The notes under the pieces are model-generated. The model had not been told where the DNA came from, searched no databases, and saw only the letters and a list, made by a program, of their open reading frames with translations. Below are positions 10,272 through 19,711 of a DNA stretch of 64,000 bases, in pieces. The stretch covers positions 6,076,001-6,140,000 of the forward strand of contig JAUEDM010000002.1 of NCBI GenBank assembly GCA_033439685.1. The letters are read 5' to 3'. Within the stretch, counting starts at the first letter, position 1, and each line of letters opens with the position of its first letter. A program made the translations under genes and the position numbers. This DNA is from Apodospora peruviana (taxonomy: Eukaryota > Ascomycota > Sordariomycetes > Sordariales > Lasiosphaeriaceae).

Positions 10272-10740
10272 TTACGTTATTATTACTTTATCTAACGAAA
10301 CGATATGCTGATTTGTTCTTACCATGTCCGACTTAAGATCATCCGCACTTTTGTAGCTGCCCATCCAACACTTGGTGATGACCTTCCCTAATAGGAGGTC
10401 ATCTGCCGAGGGAAACTTCATAGCTTGATACAGGCGAATGACCTCTTGATCTTCAAGCCCAACGTAGGGGGGCTTCCGTGTAGATAATTCAAATAAGACC
10501 GACCCCATCACAAAGAGGTCATTCTGTAGCCCAGTCTCACGGCACGGGCACCAATCCCGGAAACGAACTTCCGCTCCCATGTTAGCCGGACGCTTCCCAT
10601 TCAATAATGATCCTGCGAAATCGCAAAGCACAATATCTTCTCCAGAGGTAAGCAGTTAGGGGAACGGATAACTATGCTGGTAATTCCGTTCCCTAGGTGG
10701 CTGAATGAAGCCATTGCGACGATATTTGTTGGATTAGGCT
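10272..10740 (-). pseudogene. Protein kinase remnant with the middle of the domain missing
   Basis: The minus strand reads FSHLGNGITSIVIRSPN (glycine-loop region of a fungal kinase-like family), then, with a frame change near 10640, continues directly at DIVLCDFAGSLLNGKRPA. That is the DFG-equivalent strand, written DFAGS as in many fungal orphan kinases. LFVMGSVLFELSTRKPPY and VITKCWMGSYKSADDLKSDM (C-lobe) follow. Everything between the N-lobe beta strands and DFG, including the lysine, the alpha-C glutamate and the HRD loop, is absent. The C-lobe frame is open for 120 residues to a TAA at 10272. This fragment cannot be an active kinase. Confidence 0.7.
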
Positions 10741-10889
10741 TCCGTTGGGTGGTTGAGGCAATTGCTTTTTTCCTTTTTACGCACTTTACAAAGGTGATAA
10801 AGCAGATAGGCACGTGCAATGGTACGTGCAAAAGGTCGATCATCCCCCCAGAGACGATTGGTGTCGGTGAAACGGGAGCTACCGCCATG

Positions 10890-11804
10890 TGCTGTCAAGT
10901 TCACATTGATGACTAAGCGACAAGTCGCATCGAAAGTTGGAGCTGGGAATGGCACCCGCTGGCAAAAAAACAAAAGTGGGATGCGACGACAACTCTTTCG
11001 TTGCGACATTATCACCCTTTCCCGTGCAACGCACTACATTGGAAACGTAATCCGCGTGTCTTTTACTCATTATGATTGGCGTTGCGATGCTGAAAACGCG
11101 CCGCCGACCCAACTGACTGACACACTGCCTGCTGGTTGCGCCGATACGGTGCAACGTTCGCTAGAAGCTGGAGAATGTCTTCGACTTGTTAGTTGTGCTC
11201 AGGTCTTGCACCACGGTCGGCTCATTTTCTCGGACTGCTATGGCCAAACGACATCTGGATTCGATAAAACACCATGAGGAGCTTCCACTCTATTAGACAT
11301 GCAAGTGTGCTTGTGCTGGAGTGACGATTGGCCAGGAGGCGCCGGACCTGAGAATTCTAGTTCCTGCGGCAGACTCCCTGGCCATTTTCAACAATGGTAA
11401 CTTGGGTCTGTGTCATCATGCCCGGCCAGAGCGCACTCCAAGCTAGATCCTAACCAAAACGCAGCAAATCCACCGCCCGAGGATTGAGTTGCACTTCGGT
11501 CGCAGGAGCTTTACCGATTGGTTTAGACAATAATCACCGATGTTTCGTCTGCCTTTGTGTGGTGAGTGTTGTTAAAGATTACCGTGTAGTCGTTGAGGTC
11601 ACACCAACAAGTAGTTCTACCGGGCGGTGGGCCGGAACTTGCCGTTCTCGTCGGAAATAATTCCGGGTGCACGTTCCTTCGGCAACGTCACTTCTGTCGC
11701 CAGGTCCGAACCCAAACAATCGTGTCAGCCGTCCTCTGCCCAGGTCATCAAACCCTTCGTAAAGTCCGACCACGCTAGCGACGCGACGCCTTTTCTACAT
11801 CACA
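10890..11804. other. No gene recognised
   Basis: 900 bp upstream of the nuclease-kinase pseudogene. Short frames on both strands carry no motif. The last 250 bp probably include the former leader of the pseudogene. Confidence 0.35.
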
Positions 11805-14038
11805 ATGGACGACGAAACTTGCGAGACTACGAGAGGCTCCTGTGCAAGCTGAGCGCCGGGCCTCGGAAGCGGAGACTCGCGCCTTGGATGAGCAATGCCG
11901 ACGCGAAGACGAACAACGCCGACGCGAAGAAGCCGAAGAGGTCGCAAGAGCATCACAGCTACAACCGCTGGAGCTTTATCTTAAGAGTTGTCACTCTCTC
12001 AGTCTTGCTATCCGGGTAGTTACCGACCGTTCTCTGACCACCCAAGGCGACACGACCAATCCCGTCGGCCGTATTTACCCCCAACGAATCGCCGAATGGC
12101 ACGACTTTCCAGCAAGACAGGAGGAAATATGGGAACAGCTCTCCAACCCGTCCTTCGTCAATAACCCTGTGTTTCCATCCCCACACCAGATGGCCTATGT
12201 TGAGTCTTTGATCAGCCCCATCAGCAGCGAGCAAGGCCTCCGCTCCTTCGAGCGCGACACCGTCGAGAATGCAGTACAGAAGCTAGTTGATGCAGTACCC
12301 GAAAACACGCAGCTCCGAGACTTCCTTGGCCTGCGGGGAACCGTGACGTTCGAGAGCCACACGAGTCTAGGCGCCGTCGACGACAGACTTTCCGAGCCTC
12401 TCGAGCGCCTGTCCCTTGCCGGGAGCAGTGCCGCAGACACAGCCCTCACAACGACTGCAGCGATCCGAAAACCACGCCGCCCCGCGAAAGGGAAAGGCAA
12501 CCGAGCGGACCAGTTTTGCATATACAGGACGGCAGACGGCGCCAAGATCCCGGTGATGGCCATTGAGTACAAGGCGCCACACAAGCTAAGCCAGGAAGAA
12601 ATTGTGACCGGGTTGGCATCCGATATCCAGCCGGGACGAGACGTGATCAATAAGGACTGCGAGGGCTTTGTCCTCGCGTCGAGGGCGCTCACCGCCGCTG
12701 TCGTCACGCAACTCTTCTCCTACATGGTCAGCAAGGGCATACAATATGGATACGTCTGTACGGGACAAGTCTTCGTCTTTCTCTATATTCCGGACGATCC
12801 CGCCACAGTCGTCTACCATGTGTGCGTACCGAACCTTATGTCATCGAGGATGACGAAAACAGACTCCATCGCACGGCTGTCGCACACGTCTTCGCCTTCA
12901 TCCTCCAGGCCCTCCGTACGCCACTGCCCCTACAATCATGGCACGACGCCGCTGAACGCCTTGACACTTGGGACGTGGAGTTCGAAGATGTGCTGGGCAA
13001 AATCCCAGCGACAGTTCGCAAGGACAAAGAACGCGCTTCCCATACAAGTCCCAGCGCTGGCACGGCTTTACGCGCTCGCCAATTCAGACTCGATTAGGTT
13101 GCAAGCAGGCCTGTATCAACTCCGGTCTACATGATGATGATGACGAAGAACCGCCCACTTCGCCAACAGCGGGTCGGTTGACTCGTTCTGGCAAGAAACC
13201 TGCGACATCAGACGCCTCTGGCGGCGCCACATCGGGTGCAAGCTCTGGGAGGGGTAGAGGTGGCGGAAGGGGGAGGCGGCCGGACATACAGGACCGGGCG
13301 TACTGCACCCATCAGTGCCTCATTGGGCTTGCACTTGGTGGGCCGATAGACCAGTCCTGCCCGAACACTCCTTGTCATGGACCGCGCCACATTCGCCGCG
13401 TCGACTTTCTGCGTCTTCTTCGCGCACAGCTGGCCTGTGACCGTGGCCGTGACGCGGACTCCGCACCGCTCTACCTAGCGGGAGCTGTCGGGTCGCTCTT
13501 CAAGGTCCGACTGTCCGCCCGTGGGTACACACTTGTTGCCAAGGGCGTCGAGTCAGCAAATCGTGACCGCCTACGGAATGAGGAGAAGATCTACAGCCGA
13601 CTCTCTGCTATCCAGGGAAAGTACGTTCCGGTATGTCTCGGTCTAATGGATCTGGTCCTCCCATATTACTGTGATGGCTGTGTTTCCAAGCACTTCCTGC
13701 TGCTCAGTTGGGCTGGGCAGCCACTGTCCAAATGCGTTGACCAGGTTGACAAGGTGGTTGCTGTAGACGCAATCACCATGGCCTATACCGAACTTCATCG
13801 ACTCGGAGTTTTGCACCGCGATGCGGAAGCACGCAGCGTCTTGTACGACCGAAATGTTATGGTCGTTGACTTCGAAAGAGCAGATGTCCGCGGTCGCCAA
13901 CCTCTTGGCCCGCTCAGCCCAAGCGGCCAAAACTGGAAGAGGAAGAGGGGACTACCGCAGAAGCAAGGCAAGGATTCTTTCACAGAAGAACTGAAAATGG
14001 TTGTGGAGGACATCTCGGGATGTTTTGGGCAACGTTGA
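11805..14038 (+). pseudogene. Broken nuclease-kinase fusion (PD-(D/E)xK-like plus protein-kinase-like; Crinkler-type effector relative)
   Basis: Four parts can be read in order. (1) A short Arg/Glu-rich coiled-coil segment starts near the ATG at 11805. (2) An alpha-helical region is followed by a nuclease-like core with RADQFCIYR and VMAIEYKAPHKLS (E-x-K), consistent with a PD-(D/E)xK fold, then GFVLASRALTAAVVTQLFSY. (3) A linker carries a DDDDEEPP tract, a Gly/Arg-rich tract and a Cys/His segment (YCTHQCLIGLALGGP). (4) A kinase-like domain has AGAVGSLFKVRLS, YTLVAKGVE, VLHRDAEARSVLYD and MVVDFERA, ending at 14038. The frame changes at least three times (near 11820, 12838 and 13040). In the HRD loop the position normally held by the metal-binding Asn is Ser. 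Related nuclease-kinase proteins are multi-copy in fungi and have been linked to transposon-derived and Crinkler-type effectors. This copy is decayed. Confidence 0.75.
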
Positions 14039-14150
14039 GATCACGGCGCGGGCGGCATGAGTGTGGCAGGGCGTTGGGGGGGGGAGTAGGCAGAAACAGC
14101 CTGAACCTGGGTGGACGCTGGCCGTGGAGAGCACAAAGCCTGATGCTTGG

Positions 14151-14183
14151 TAGACCACTAATCCCAAAGCAGAAAGTGGTCTA
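14151..14183. repeat. Perfect 9-bp inverted repeat
   Basis: TAGACCACT (14151-14159) and AGTGGTCTA (14175-14183) are exact reverse complements separated by 15 nt. They lie at the upstream edge of dispersed repeat copy B and could be part of its terminus or a transcript hairpin. Copy A keeps only the right half in altered form (AGTGGACTA). Confidence 0.6.
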
Positions 14184-14326
14184 GGTTCAAAAACACGTTC
14201 TCGCCCTTCTCAATAATAACGACAGTTTCTAGACTTCGTTGTTGTTCACAAGGTGCGGTTTTTGGTCCCTATAGCTACTGGTTTTGGTCCCTTCTGAGCA
14301 GACAGATCGCTTTTATGAGCAAAATC
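14164..14326 (+). repeat. Dispersed repeat, copy B
   Basis: The second copy of the element at 2204-2360, in the same orientation, about 163 bp. It starts 125 bp after the stop of the nuclease-kinase pseudogene. No coding potential. Confidence 0.65.
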
Positions 14327-14836
14327 TCTGCATTGCAGGGCTTTTCCCACACAGACACAATTCAAGCACTTTGTTCAGCAACTACGTGGACACCGTTGCA
14401 GTCCACAGGTGTTGCTATGCATGCCGGCACTTGGGCAGTTAAGCCTGGGGCTATTATTATCGATCCCGTAATTACCGAGTAATTGCATAGATCGAGCGTA
14501 CATAAAGGGTGGTATGGTACCCAAAACATCAAATAACATTATAACACTGGATCACAGGTTTTCTTGCCGGAGAATAATACCTTTCTTTGGTTGCGTGGGT
14601 CGACTATGATTGGCAATGAAAGATATCCGAGAGGGATGCTGACGAGTAGCAGAAGATCCATCATGTCTTGAAGGAATCGCTCGCTGCGGTCTTGTTGGCC
14701 AGGCAGCCAAGCGCATTGCTGCCTAGTCTTCATCTTCCTTTCAAAACAACACAAAGCAGCGCACGTTCCCAGATTTTTGCTCCAAGTTCATCCCTTTTAC
14801 ATTGACAACTACCTAGGTACCTACCAAACCATCAAA

Positions 14837-15934
14837 ATGGCTCAGACTGAAATCACCGTCCCAGAACTGGACGCCGCCGCGGTGGCCTCCTTCCAACAGC
14901 ACCTCGTCCAATCAAACCGCATCGTCGCCGTCATCGGCGCTGGCCTCTCTGCCGCCTCAGGGCTGGCCACCTTCCGCGGCACCGGTGGCCGCTGGGCCAA
15001 GCACGACGTCTTCATGGTCGCCTCGCCGGCCGGCTGGCGCCGTGACCCAGGATTGGTATGGCAGTTCTACGCCGAGCGGCGACGGGAATCCCTGCGCGCG
15101 TCACCAAACCCGGCCCACCACGCGCTCGCGGCTTTGGCGAAACACAAACCGGGGTTCGTCGCGCTGAGCCAGAACGTCGACGGCCTCCTGCAGCGTGCCG
15201 GCATGGTGCCCGGTTCCGGTCCCGGCAACGAGGACAAGCAGCTCAAGCTGCTGCACGGTAACCTCTTTGATCTTGTTTGCGAGGATAGTACCGGCTGTGG
15301 GTATGTCGAGGAGAACAAGGTGGAGGAACCGATATGTGAAGTGTTGAGCGAGGAGGCGGTCAAGAAGAGAGCGCTGGGTCAGAACGTGATGGGGATGGAC
15401 GTCGAGGACAAACCGCCCAAGGCCAGCGCGCTGCTGTTCGAAGCCATCGCGGCCAAGAACAAAAAGATCCTTGGCGGTGACAAGTTTACCGAGACGGCGC
15501 CCACTGCGACCGATGGCGCGCCGTTGCGGGAGCTCGGCGAGGACGCAAAGGCAAAGATGCCAGACACCGCGCCGGTGCTGCACTCGGGGATCGAAAAGAG
15601 CGAGCTGCCGACCTGTCCCAAGTGCAAGGTGCATCTGCTCCGCCCGCGCGTCGTCTGGTTCGGCGAGACACTGCCTGTGGATATTGTTGCCGAGGTGGAC
15701 GCCCTGTTCGAGGAGGACAAGATCGATCTGTGCCTGGTGATTGGCACGTCGAGCCAGGTGTGGCCTACGGCGGGGTTTTGCGAGCGGGCGAGGGCGTGCG
15801 GCGCGAAGGTCGCGTGGGTGAATACGAGGGCTGAGGATCTCAAGAGCCTTAGGGATGGGGACTGGGTGTTTCTTGGCGACGCTGGGGTGGTGCTTCCCGA
15901 GATATTGGGGGTCTATGGGCAGGATACCGGGTAG
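14837..15934 (+). CDS. Sirtuin, SIRT5-like (class III) NAD+-dependent protein deacylase
   Basis: A single-exon gene of 365 residues with all Sir2-fold motifs: VIGAGLSAASGLATFRGTGG (NAD+ binding, GAGxS and the TFRG loop), LSQNVDGLLQRAG (TQNxD-like), LLHGN (catalytic His), the first zinc Cys region LVCEDSTGCGY, the second pair CPKC, RPRVVWFGE, CLVIGTSSQVWPTAGF and VAWVN. The helix WQFYAERRRESL carries the Tyr-x-x-Arg pair that in SIRT5 enzymes recognises acidic acyl groups (succinyl, malonyl, glutaryl). Between the zinc-ligand pairs is an insertion of about 110 residues, rich in Lys/Glu/Ala, which makes the protein longer than animal SIRT5. I start at the ATG at 14837 (CAAAATGG context, MAQTEITVPEL) rather than the in-frame upstream ATG-like codon at 14777, because the domain begins soon after and no targeting peptide is convincing. 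It is intact, unlike most neighbours to the left. Confidence 0.92.
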   Translation: MAQTEITVPELDAAAVASFQQHLVQSNRIVAVIGAGLSAASGLATFRGTGGRWAKHDVFMVASPAGWRRDPGLVWQFYAERRRESLRASPNPAHHALAALAKHKPGFVALSQNVDGLLQRAGMVPGSGPGNEDKQLKLLHGNLFDLVCEDSTGCGYVEENKVEEPICEVLSEEAVKKRALGQNVMGMDVEDKPPKASALLFEAIAAKNKKILGGDKFTETAPTATDGAPLRELGEDAKAKMPDTAPVLHSGIEKSELPTCPKCKVHLLRPRVVWFGETLPVDIVAEVDALFEEDKIDLCLVIGTSSQVWPTAGFCERARACGAKVAWVNTRAEDLKSLRDGDWVFLGDAGVVLPEILGVYGQDTG

Positions 15935-16819
15935 TTATGGCCTAGATAGGTACCGCCGTGGGCATACCGTTTTGGAAACAAAAGGAGGTGAAGAAATTTA
16001 TAGCAAGATATTGATACTAGTGTTGGTTCACGTTTATTTGGGGCCGAATAGCGTAGTGAGCGTTCCAGTCAGGGGAAGATGGCCTCCCTCCAACAAGGTT
16101 AAGCGGCTAACTACTTCCACTCCAAATTGGAAGGACCTGTGGTTAGGTGGGTAGTAGTAGCGTGTTGCTTGTCCTCCGACCGTAGATGCGATAGCTTGAA
16201 CTTATGAGCTCGAGTCCCGTCTGTAGTAAGTCGGTTAAGAAAAGACTATGAGATTTCTCTGGAGATAGCTGCTAAGTAAGACGAACTAAGCCTTAGGAGT
16301 GATGTTCTAAAGGATGACTTCCAAGCAAGACGAGCTAAGTCTTGGGAGAGATATGATTGGCTTTTTGTCTTTTTGCAAAATATTTACAGGATTAATAATA
16401 CCGTGTAGCTTGCCAGCCTTAGGCTATGAGTTCGACTCCTATCTGTGTTAGTGGTATATCAGGATGTAGGAGACATATAAATCTCCACGTCTTTAACACT
16501 AAATAAACAACTTTCCAATAGTATCTGCACGCTATGGTTCTTACCAGATTCGAAGAATCTTCGTTAGTCCTCCAATTGGATTCAACCTAGACAACGTGCA
16601 TGTTGCGCCTGCCAGTAGGCTCAATGATGCTTTCTTCTTGAGCAAAGTCGTAGTATTCACAGGTGGCGCACTCCAGACAGCGTACATATCAACGTATGCA
16701 CTAGTATCTAATTATAGGAGTACTACCGGATTATAGGTACATTATGGAATACACAAACTCGACCACAGCAGAGCAAAAAGCACGACAGAGACAACCTGGC
16801 CGAATCCCCACTTGTTCGC
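15935..16819. other. Intergenic, with a tRNA-related repeat
   Basis: No gene. The centre (16190-16500) holds two copies of a tRNA-like unit, described separately. The rest is featureless to the eye. Confidence 0.4.
16190..16500 (+). repeat. Two degenerate copies of a tRNA-related (SINE-like) unit with an internal direct repeat
   Basis: 16191-16262 and 16404-16483 share TAGCTTG, then ATGAG(C/T)TCGA(G/C)TCC followed by TCTGT. The ATGAGTTCGACTCC text resembles the B box of RNA polymerase III promoters (GGTTCGANTCC). Between them AAGTAAGACGAACTAAGCC (about 16274) recurs as AAGCAAGACGAGCTAAGTC (about 16324). Neither copy folds into a full tRNA. The best reading is an old SINE or tRNA-derived repeat. 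Confidence 0.4.
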
Positions 16820-17989
16820 CTAATACTGCTGGCCGAGATCGACGGTGAGCTCCTGCTGTATTCGGCGCAGCTCAAAGACGAAACAGAGAAGCGCGATACC
16901 AAGGACAAACGGAAGGGTGAGGAGAAATACTTCTGCCGCTGTCATGATGCGTCTTCTAACCCAGCCTCTACCGCTTGTTGTAGGCTCCAACCACAGAGGC
17001 CATTGCTGATGTTGAGCTTTTCTCTTCAAGCCAAGAAGACGACCAGGCATATTACCAGTATTACCCGCAAACACCCAAAACGCGTAAACGTATATCAGCA
17101 GGGAAGCAATCATCTGGAGGATCCCTAGGGCCCATTTCTGCCGGTCGGAGAGCTGCTGAGTTTGGCCCATGCAGATCGTGTTGAGACTGTCCCACTCTTT
17201 GTCGTCGATGATGCCGCCTTCCTGTCCGATGCGCGTCGGGGCCCAGATATGGATCCCTTGCGAGAGGAAGGGGTTGAAGAAGAGGAGGATGACGAGGCTG
17301 AAGAGGAACTTGTGGAGGGTGGCTCGGTTCCCAGGGCCATCAATGTTCTGGTTGCTGTGGTGGTAACGAGGGAGCATGACTGCGGGAATGAGTAAGGCAG
17401 GACGCAGAGGACAGACACGACGAGCGTAGATGTGCGTCTCGCTTGCGCCGAACCCGTCGGGCGCCACACCAAAGTCGCGCTTGGCGAGGACGACGATGCT
17501 TGCCAGCTGGATGGCGATGGAAAAGTATATAGCGCACTCGAAGAAGGACTCGAAATTGCGGTGGACGGCTCTCCACCACCGCTCCTCCGCCTGGTTTGTG
17601 GCCTGTGGCTGCTGTCGTCGTCGTCGTCGTCGTTGTCGTTGTTGGAGGTGATAATAGTAGGTCAATATGGCGAAAAGAAAGCTGAGGCCAGTCTCTGCGG
17701 CGTAGCCTGTCGCTACCTGTAAGGTTCAAGGTACGTGTGTAAGTTAATTCTCTAGACGTATTTAACATAATAAGTACACGAGGCTGGGGCTCTCACTCAC
17801 CCCTATTCCTGATATGTCCGGGTTTTCTCGACCCCAGAGGGCAGAAGTCGAGCAGATCACGGCGCGGCATCCCTCGAGTTCGGGGCGTTCAAAGGATGTC
17901 ATGTCTCTTACAAGATCAACGTAATCTTGGAAGTTGCGGGACGCCGACAGCGCCGCGCAGACTAAAACTACTTGGCCAAATGAACTCAT
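16820..17989 (-). CDS. Fungal multi-pass membrane protein of unknown function
   Basis: Two exons: 17801-17989 and 16820-17716, joined by an 84-nt intron (donor GTGAGT, acceptor CTTACAG) in phase 0. The splice restores GIGVATGYAAETGLSFLFAI. The protein of about 361 residues begins MSSFGQVVLVCAALSA. It has an N-terminal part with conserved-looking CRAVICSTSALWGRENPDISGIG, then about six hydrophobic segments: around GLSFLFAIL, FFECAIYFSIAIQLASIVVLA, PALLIPAVML, HKFLFSLVILLFF, WALGILQMIASLLIYVYAFWVF and FLLTLPFVLGIALLCFVF. A His/Gln/Arg-rich cytosolic-type stretch (residues 90-110) is encoded by a CGT-type microsatellite and will vary in length. I recognise this as a widespread, uncharacterised fungal membrane protein type, but I cannot give a function. 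Confidence 0.8.
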
Positions 17990-18714
17990 GGTTATGTCCG
18001 TCTTGTCTGTTTTGTTGTTCAGTTGCTGCGGGTTTGAGAACCCGCGAGCAGATGCGCTATTGTTAGATGCAAAGGGTGCCTGTCAGAAAGGAATGCTGAG
18101 TGTGGTCACCTAGAGGTCAAAGGATCTAGTCAAAAGGATCTAGGCAAAGGAATTAGGGAAAACCCAAGGGACTAGGAAAAGGCCCAAAGGAGCTGGCGCA
18201 GCCAGCTCAACCAGGTTGAACTATCAAGACCTACGAGTAGATCTGCCACTATAAACGAGTATATGAGCTAGGAATCTAGCCTCCCTAGATTCTGGAGAAG
18301 GAAAACAATCACACAGTGGCAACTCCCATCAACTCCACAGAATCCAGTGTGCAGTACTTCTGACAGCTATCCATAGACCTGTTTTATGATATTTTATCAT
18401 AAGGGTGATTCAGCTATGCTGCGGTGTAGATAACTACTATATGTACTGATGTGGCGTCCCAACAGGTCTCCAATATCCCAACGTCATGCATCTGATCTGC
18501 ACTCTCGTCAGCCAGTAGAGGTAATTGCTTTAGCCGATGCGAGCGGAGCATTTCTTCCATAGCACTCAAGTCACACAATTATCAAGCTTAGCTCTCGGAA
18601 ACACTCAGCTTAGATGCTTTAGTACTTCGCTTTCTACGTTCCAGTCCGCTCATGCCCACCCTCATAGCCTCAACTTCTTTTCAATCTTTCAACCTACAAA
18701 TCTTAGAGTGGACC
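17990..18714. other. Intergenic between divergent genes, with a solo LTR
   Basis: This separates the start of the membrane-protein gene from the start of the Cys-rich surface protein gene. Its middle is occupied by a probable solo LTR (18081-18365). No additional gene. Confidence 0.5.
18081..18365. mobile_element. Probable solo LTR of a retrotransposon (285 bp)
   Basis: The segment starts TGTCAGAA and ends TTCTGACA, perfect 8-bp inverted termini with the TG...CA rule of LTRs. Inside is A/G-rich repetitive text (AAAGGATCTAG twice) and a TATAAACGAGTATAT stretch that could be a promoter. Flanking pentamers (GTGCC left, GCTAT right) do not match, so no target-site duplication supports it. No internal retrotransposon sequence is present. 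Confidence 0.5.
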
Positions 18715-19711
18715 ATGCTAAATTCGAGGCAACTCCTAGCAGGTTTCTGCGTCACAGTATGCCTGACAGCCGCAATTATTGCAGATCCTGACCAGGACCC
18801 GATACCATCAGTAACCACCAGTAACGCCAAGCATAAACAGAAACGTCAGACGATCGGGACAGGAACTTGCGGCTTCAACGGAGGAAATCCGGGTGAGTAT
18901 TGCTACTACAAACCTTAAACCTACCTACCTACCGACCTTATACATAAAACAATTTCACCCCAAGGACAAGTTGACTAATAATGATCCAAGATGACCCGGT
19001 AACATGCCCAAGTAGTTTCCATTGCGTCGTCCAAGCTGCGTTCCCAGAGGCAAGTGCTCTCTTCGTCGGCTGCTGTGGGGACATGGACGAAAGGTGCTAT
19101 ATCCCCCAAGCCTGCAACGACGCGGCAGCAGCGACGATAACATCTACGTCCAATACTACTACAGATCTGGCAAACTTAGCTACAATAACATGGTAAAACG
19201 AGGAAGACCTACTTCCCCCCCATCCCCAACCACTGTGGCACAAACTGATACAAAACGCACTGATTCAGTGCCGGCGACTCTCCATCGTGCGTCACGTACC
19301 TATGGACCGAGGTAGATGCCACCGCGTTCGGCTGCGATGTAACGGGCGGCACGAAAGACGCTCGGTCTAGCCCCAAACCCCGCTCAACACCACTACCGAC
19401 GTCAGATATTGGACCTACAGACTTTACAACTACATACTCACCCACACAAAGCCTCACCACCTCCTTCCCCCTAACTCCATCCTCCGGCGGCGGCAAACCA
19501 CCGCCTGGAGAAAGCCTCCTATACGGTACGTATCTACTATCTATGCAGTATGTACGCAAATGATGAACACAAGAGTAGGAAAAGTTGTGCTAACAAAGTC
19601 CGCGTACTGTCTATCACAGGCTTCACCGAAACGCAACGGATCGGAGTCATTGTGGCCTGCAGTTTGGCCGTGACCGTCTTTGGCGGCGGAGATATAACCT
19701 CTCGGCGCTAG
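18715..19711 (+). CDS. Secreted or membrane-anchored Cys-rich, Ser/Thr-rich surface protein (Mid2-like layout)
   Basis: Four exons: 18715-18892, 18991-19192, 19269-19525 and 19620-19711. All introns are GT-AG in consistent phase; the second joins ITC to AGDSPSCV. The protein of about 242 residues has a signal peptide (hydrophobic FCVTVCLTAAIIA, cleavage near ADP), a Kex2-like KR|Q site (KHKQKRQ), and a Cys-rich domain (TCGFNGGNP, DPVTCPSSFHCVVQ, LFVGCCGDMDERC, SPSCVTYLW, FGCDV). A Ser/Thr/Pro-rich stalk and a single hydrophobic segment (RIGVIVACSLAVTVF) close to the C-terminus follow. This layout is common in fungal wall-sensor-like proteins, in which the TM is usually followed by a longer cytosolic tail. 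Here only GGGDITSRR follows, so the tail is very short. The role (wall or plasma-membrane surface protein) is inferred from layout only. Confidence 0.72.
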
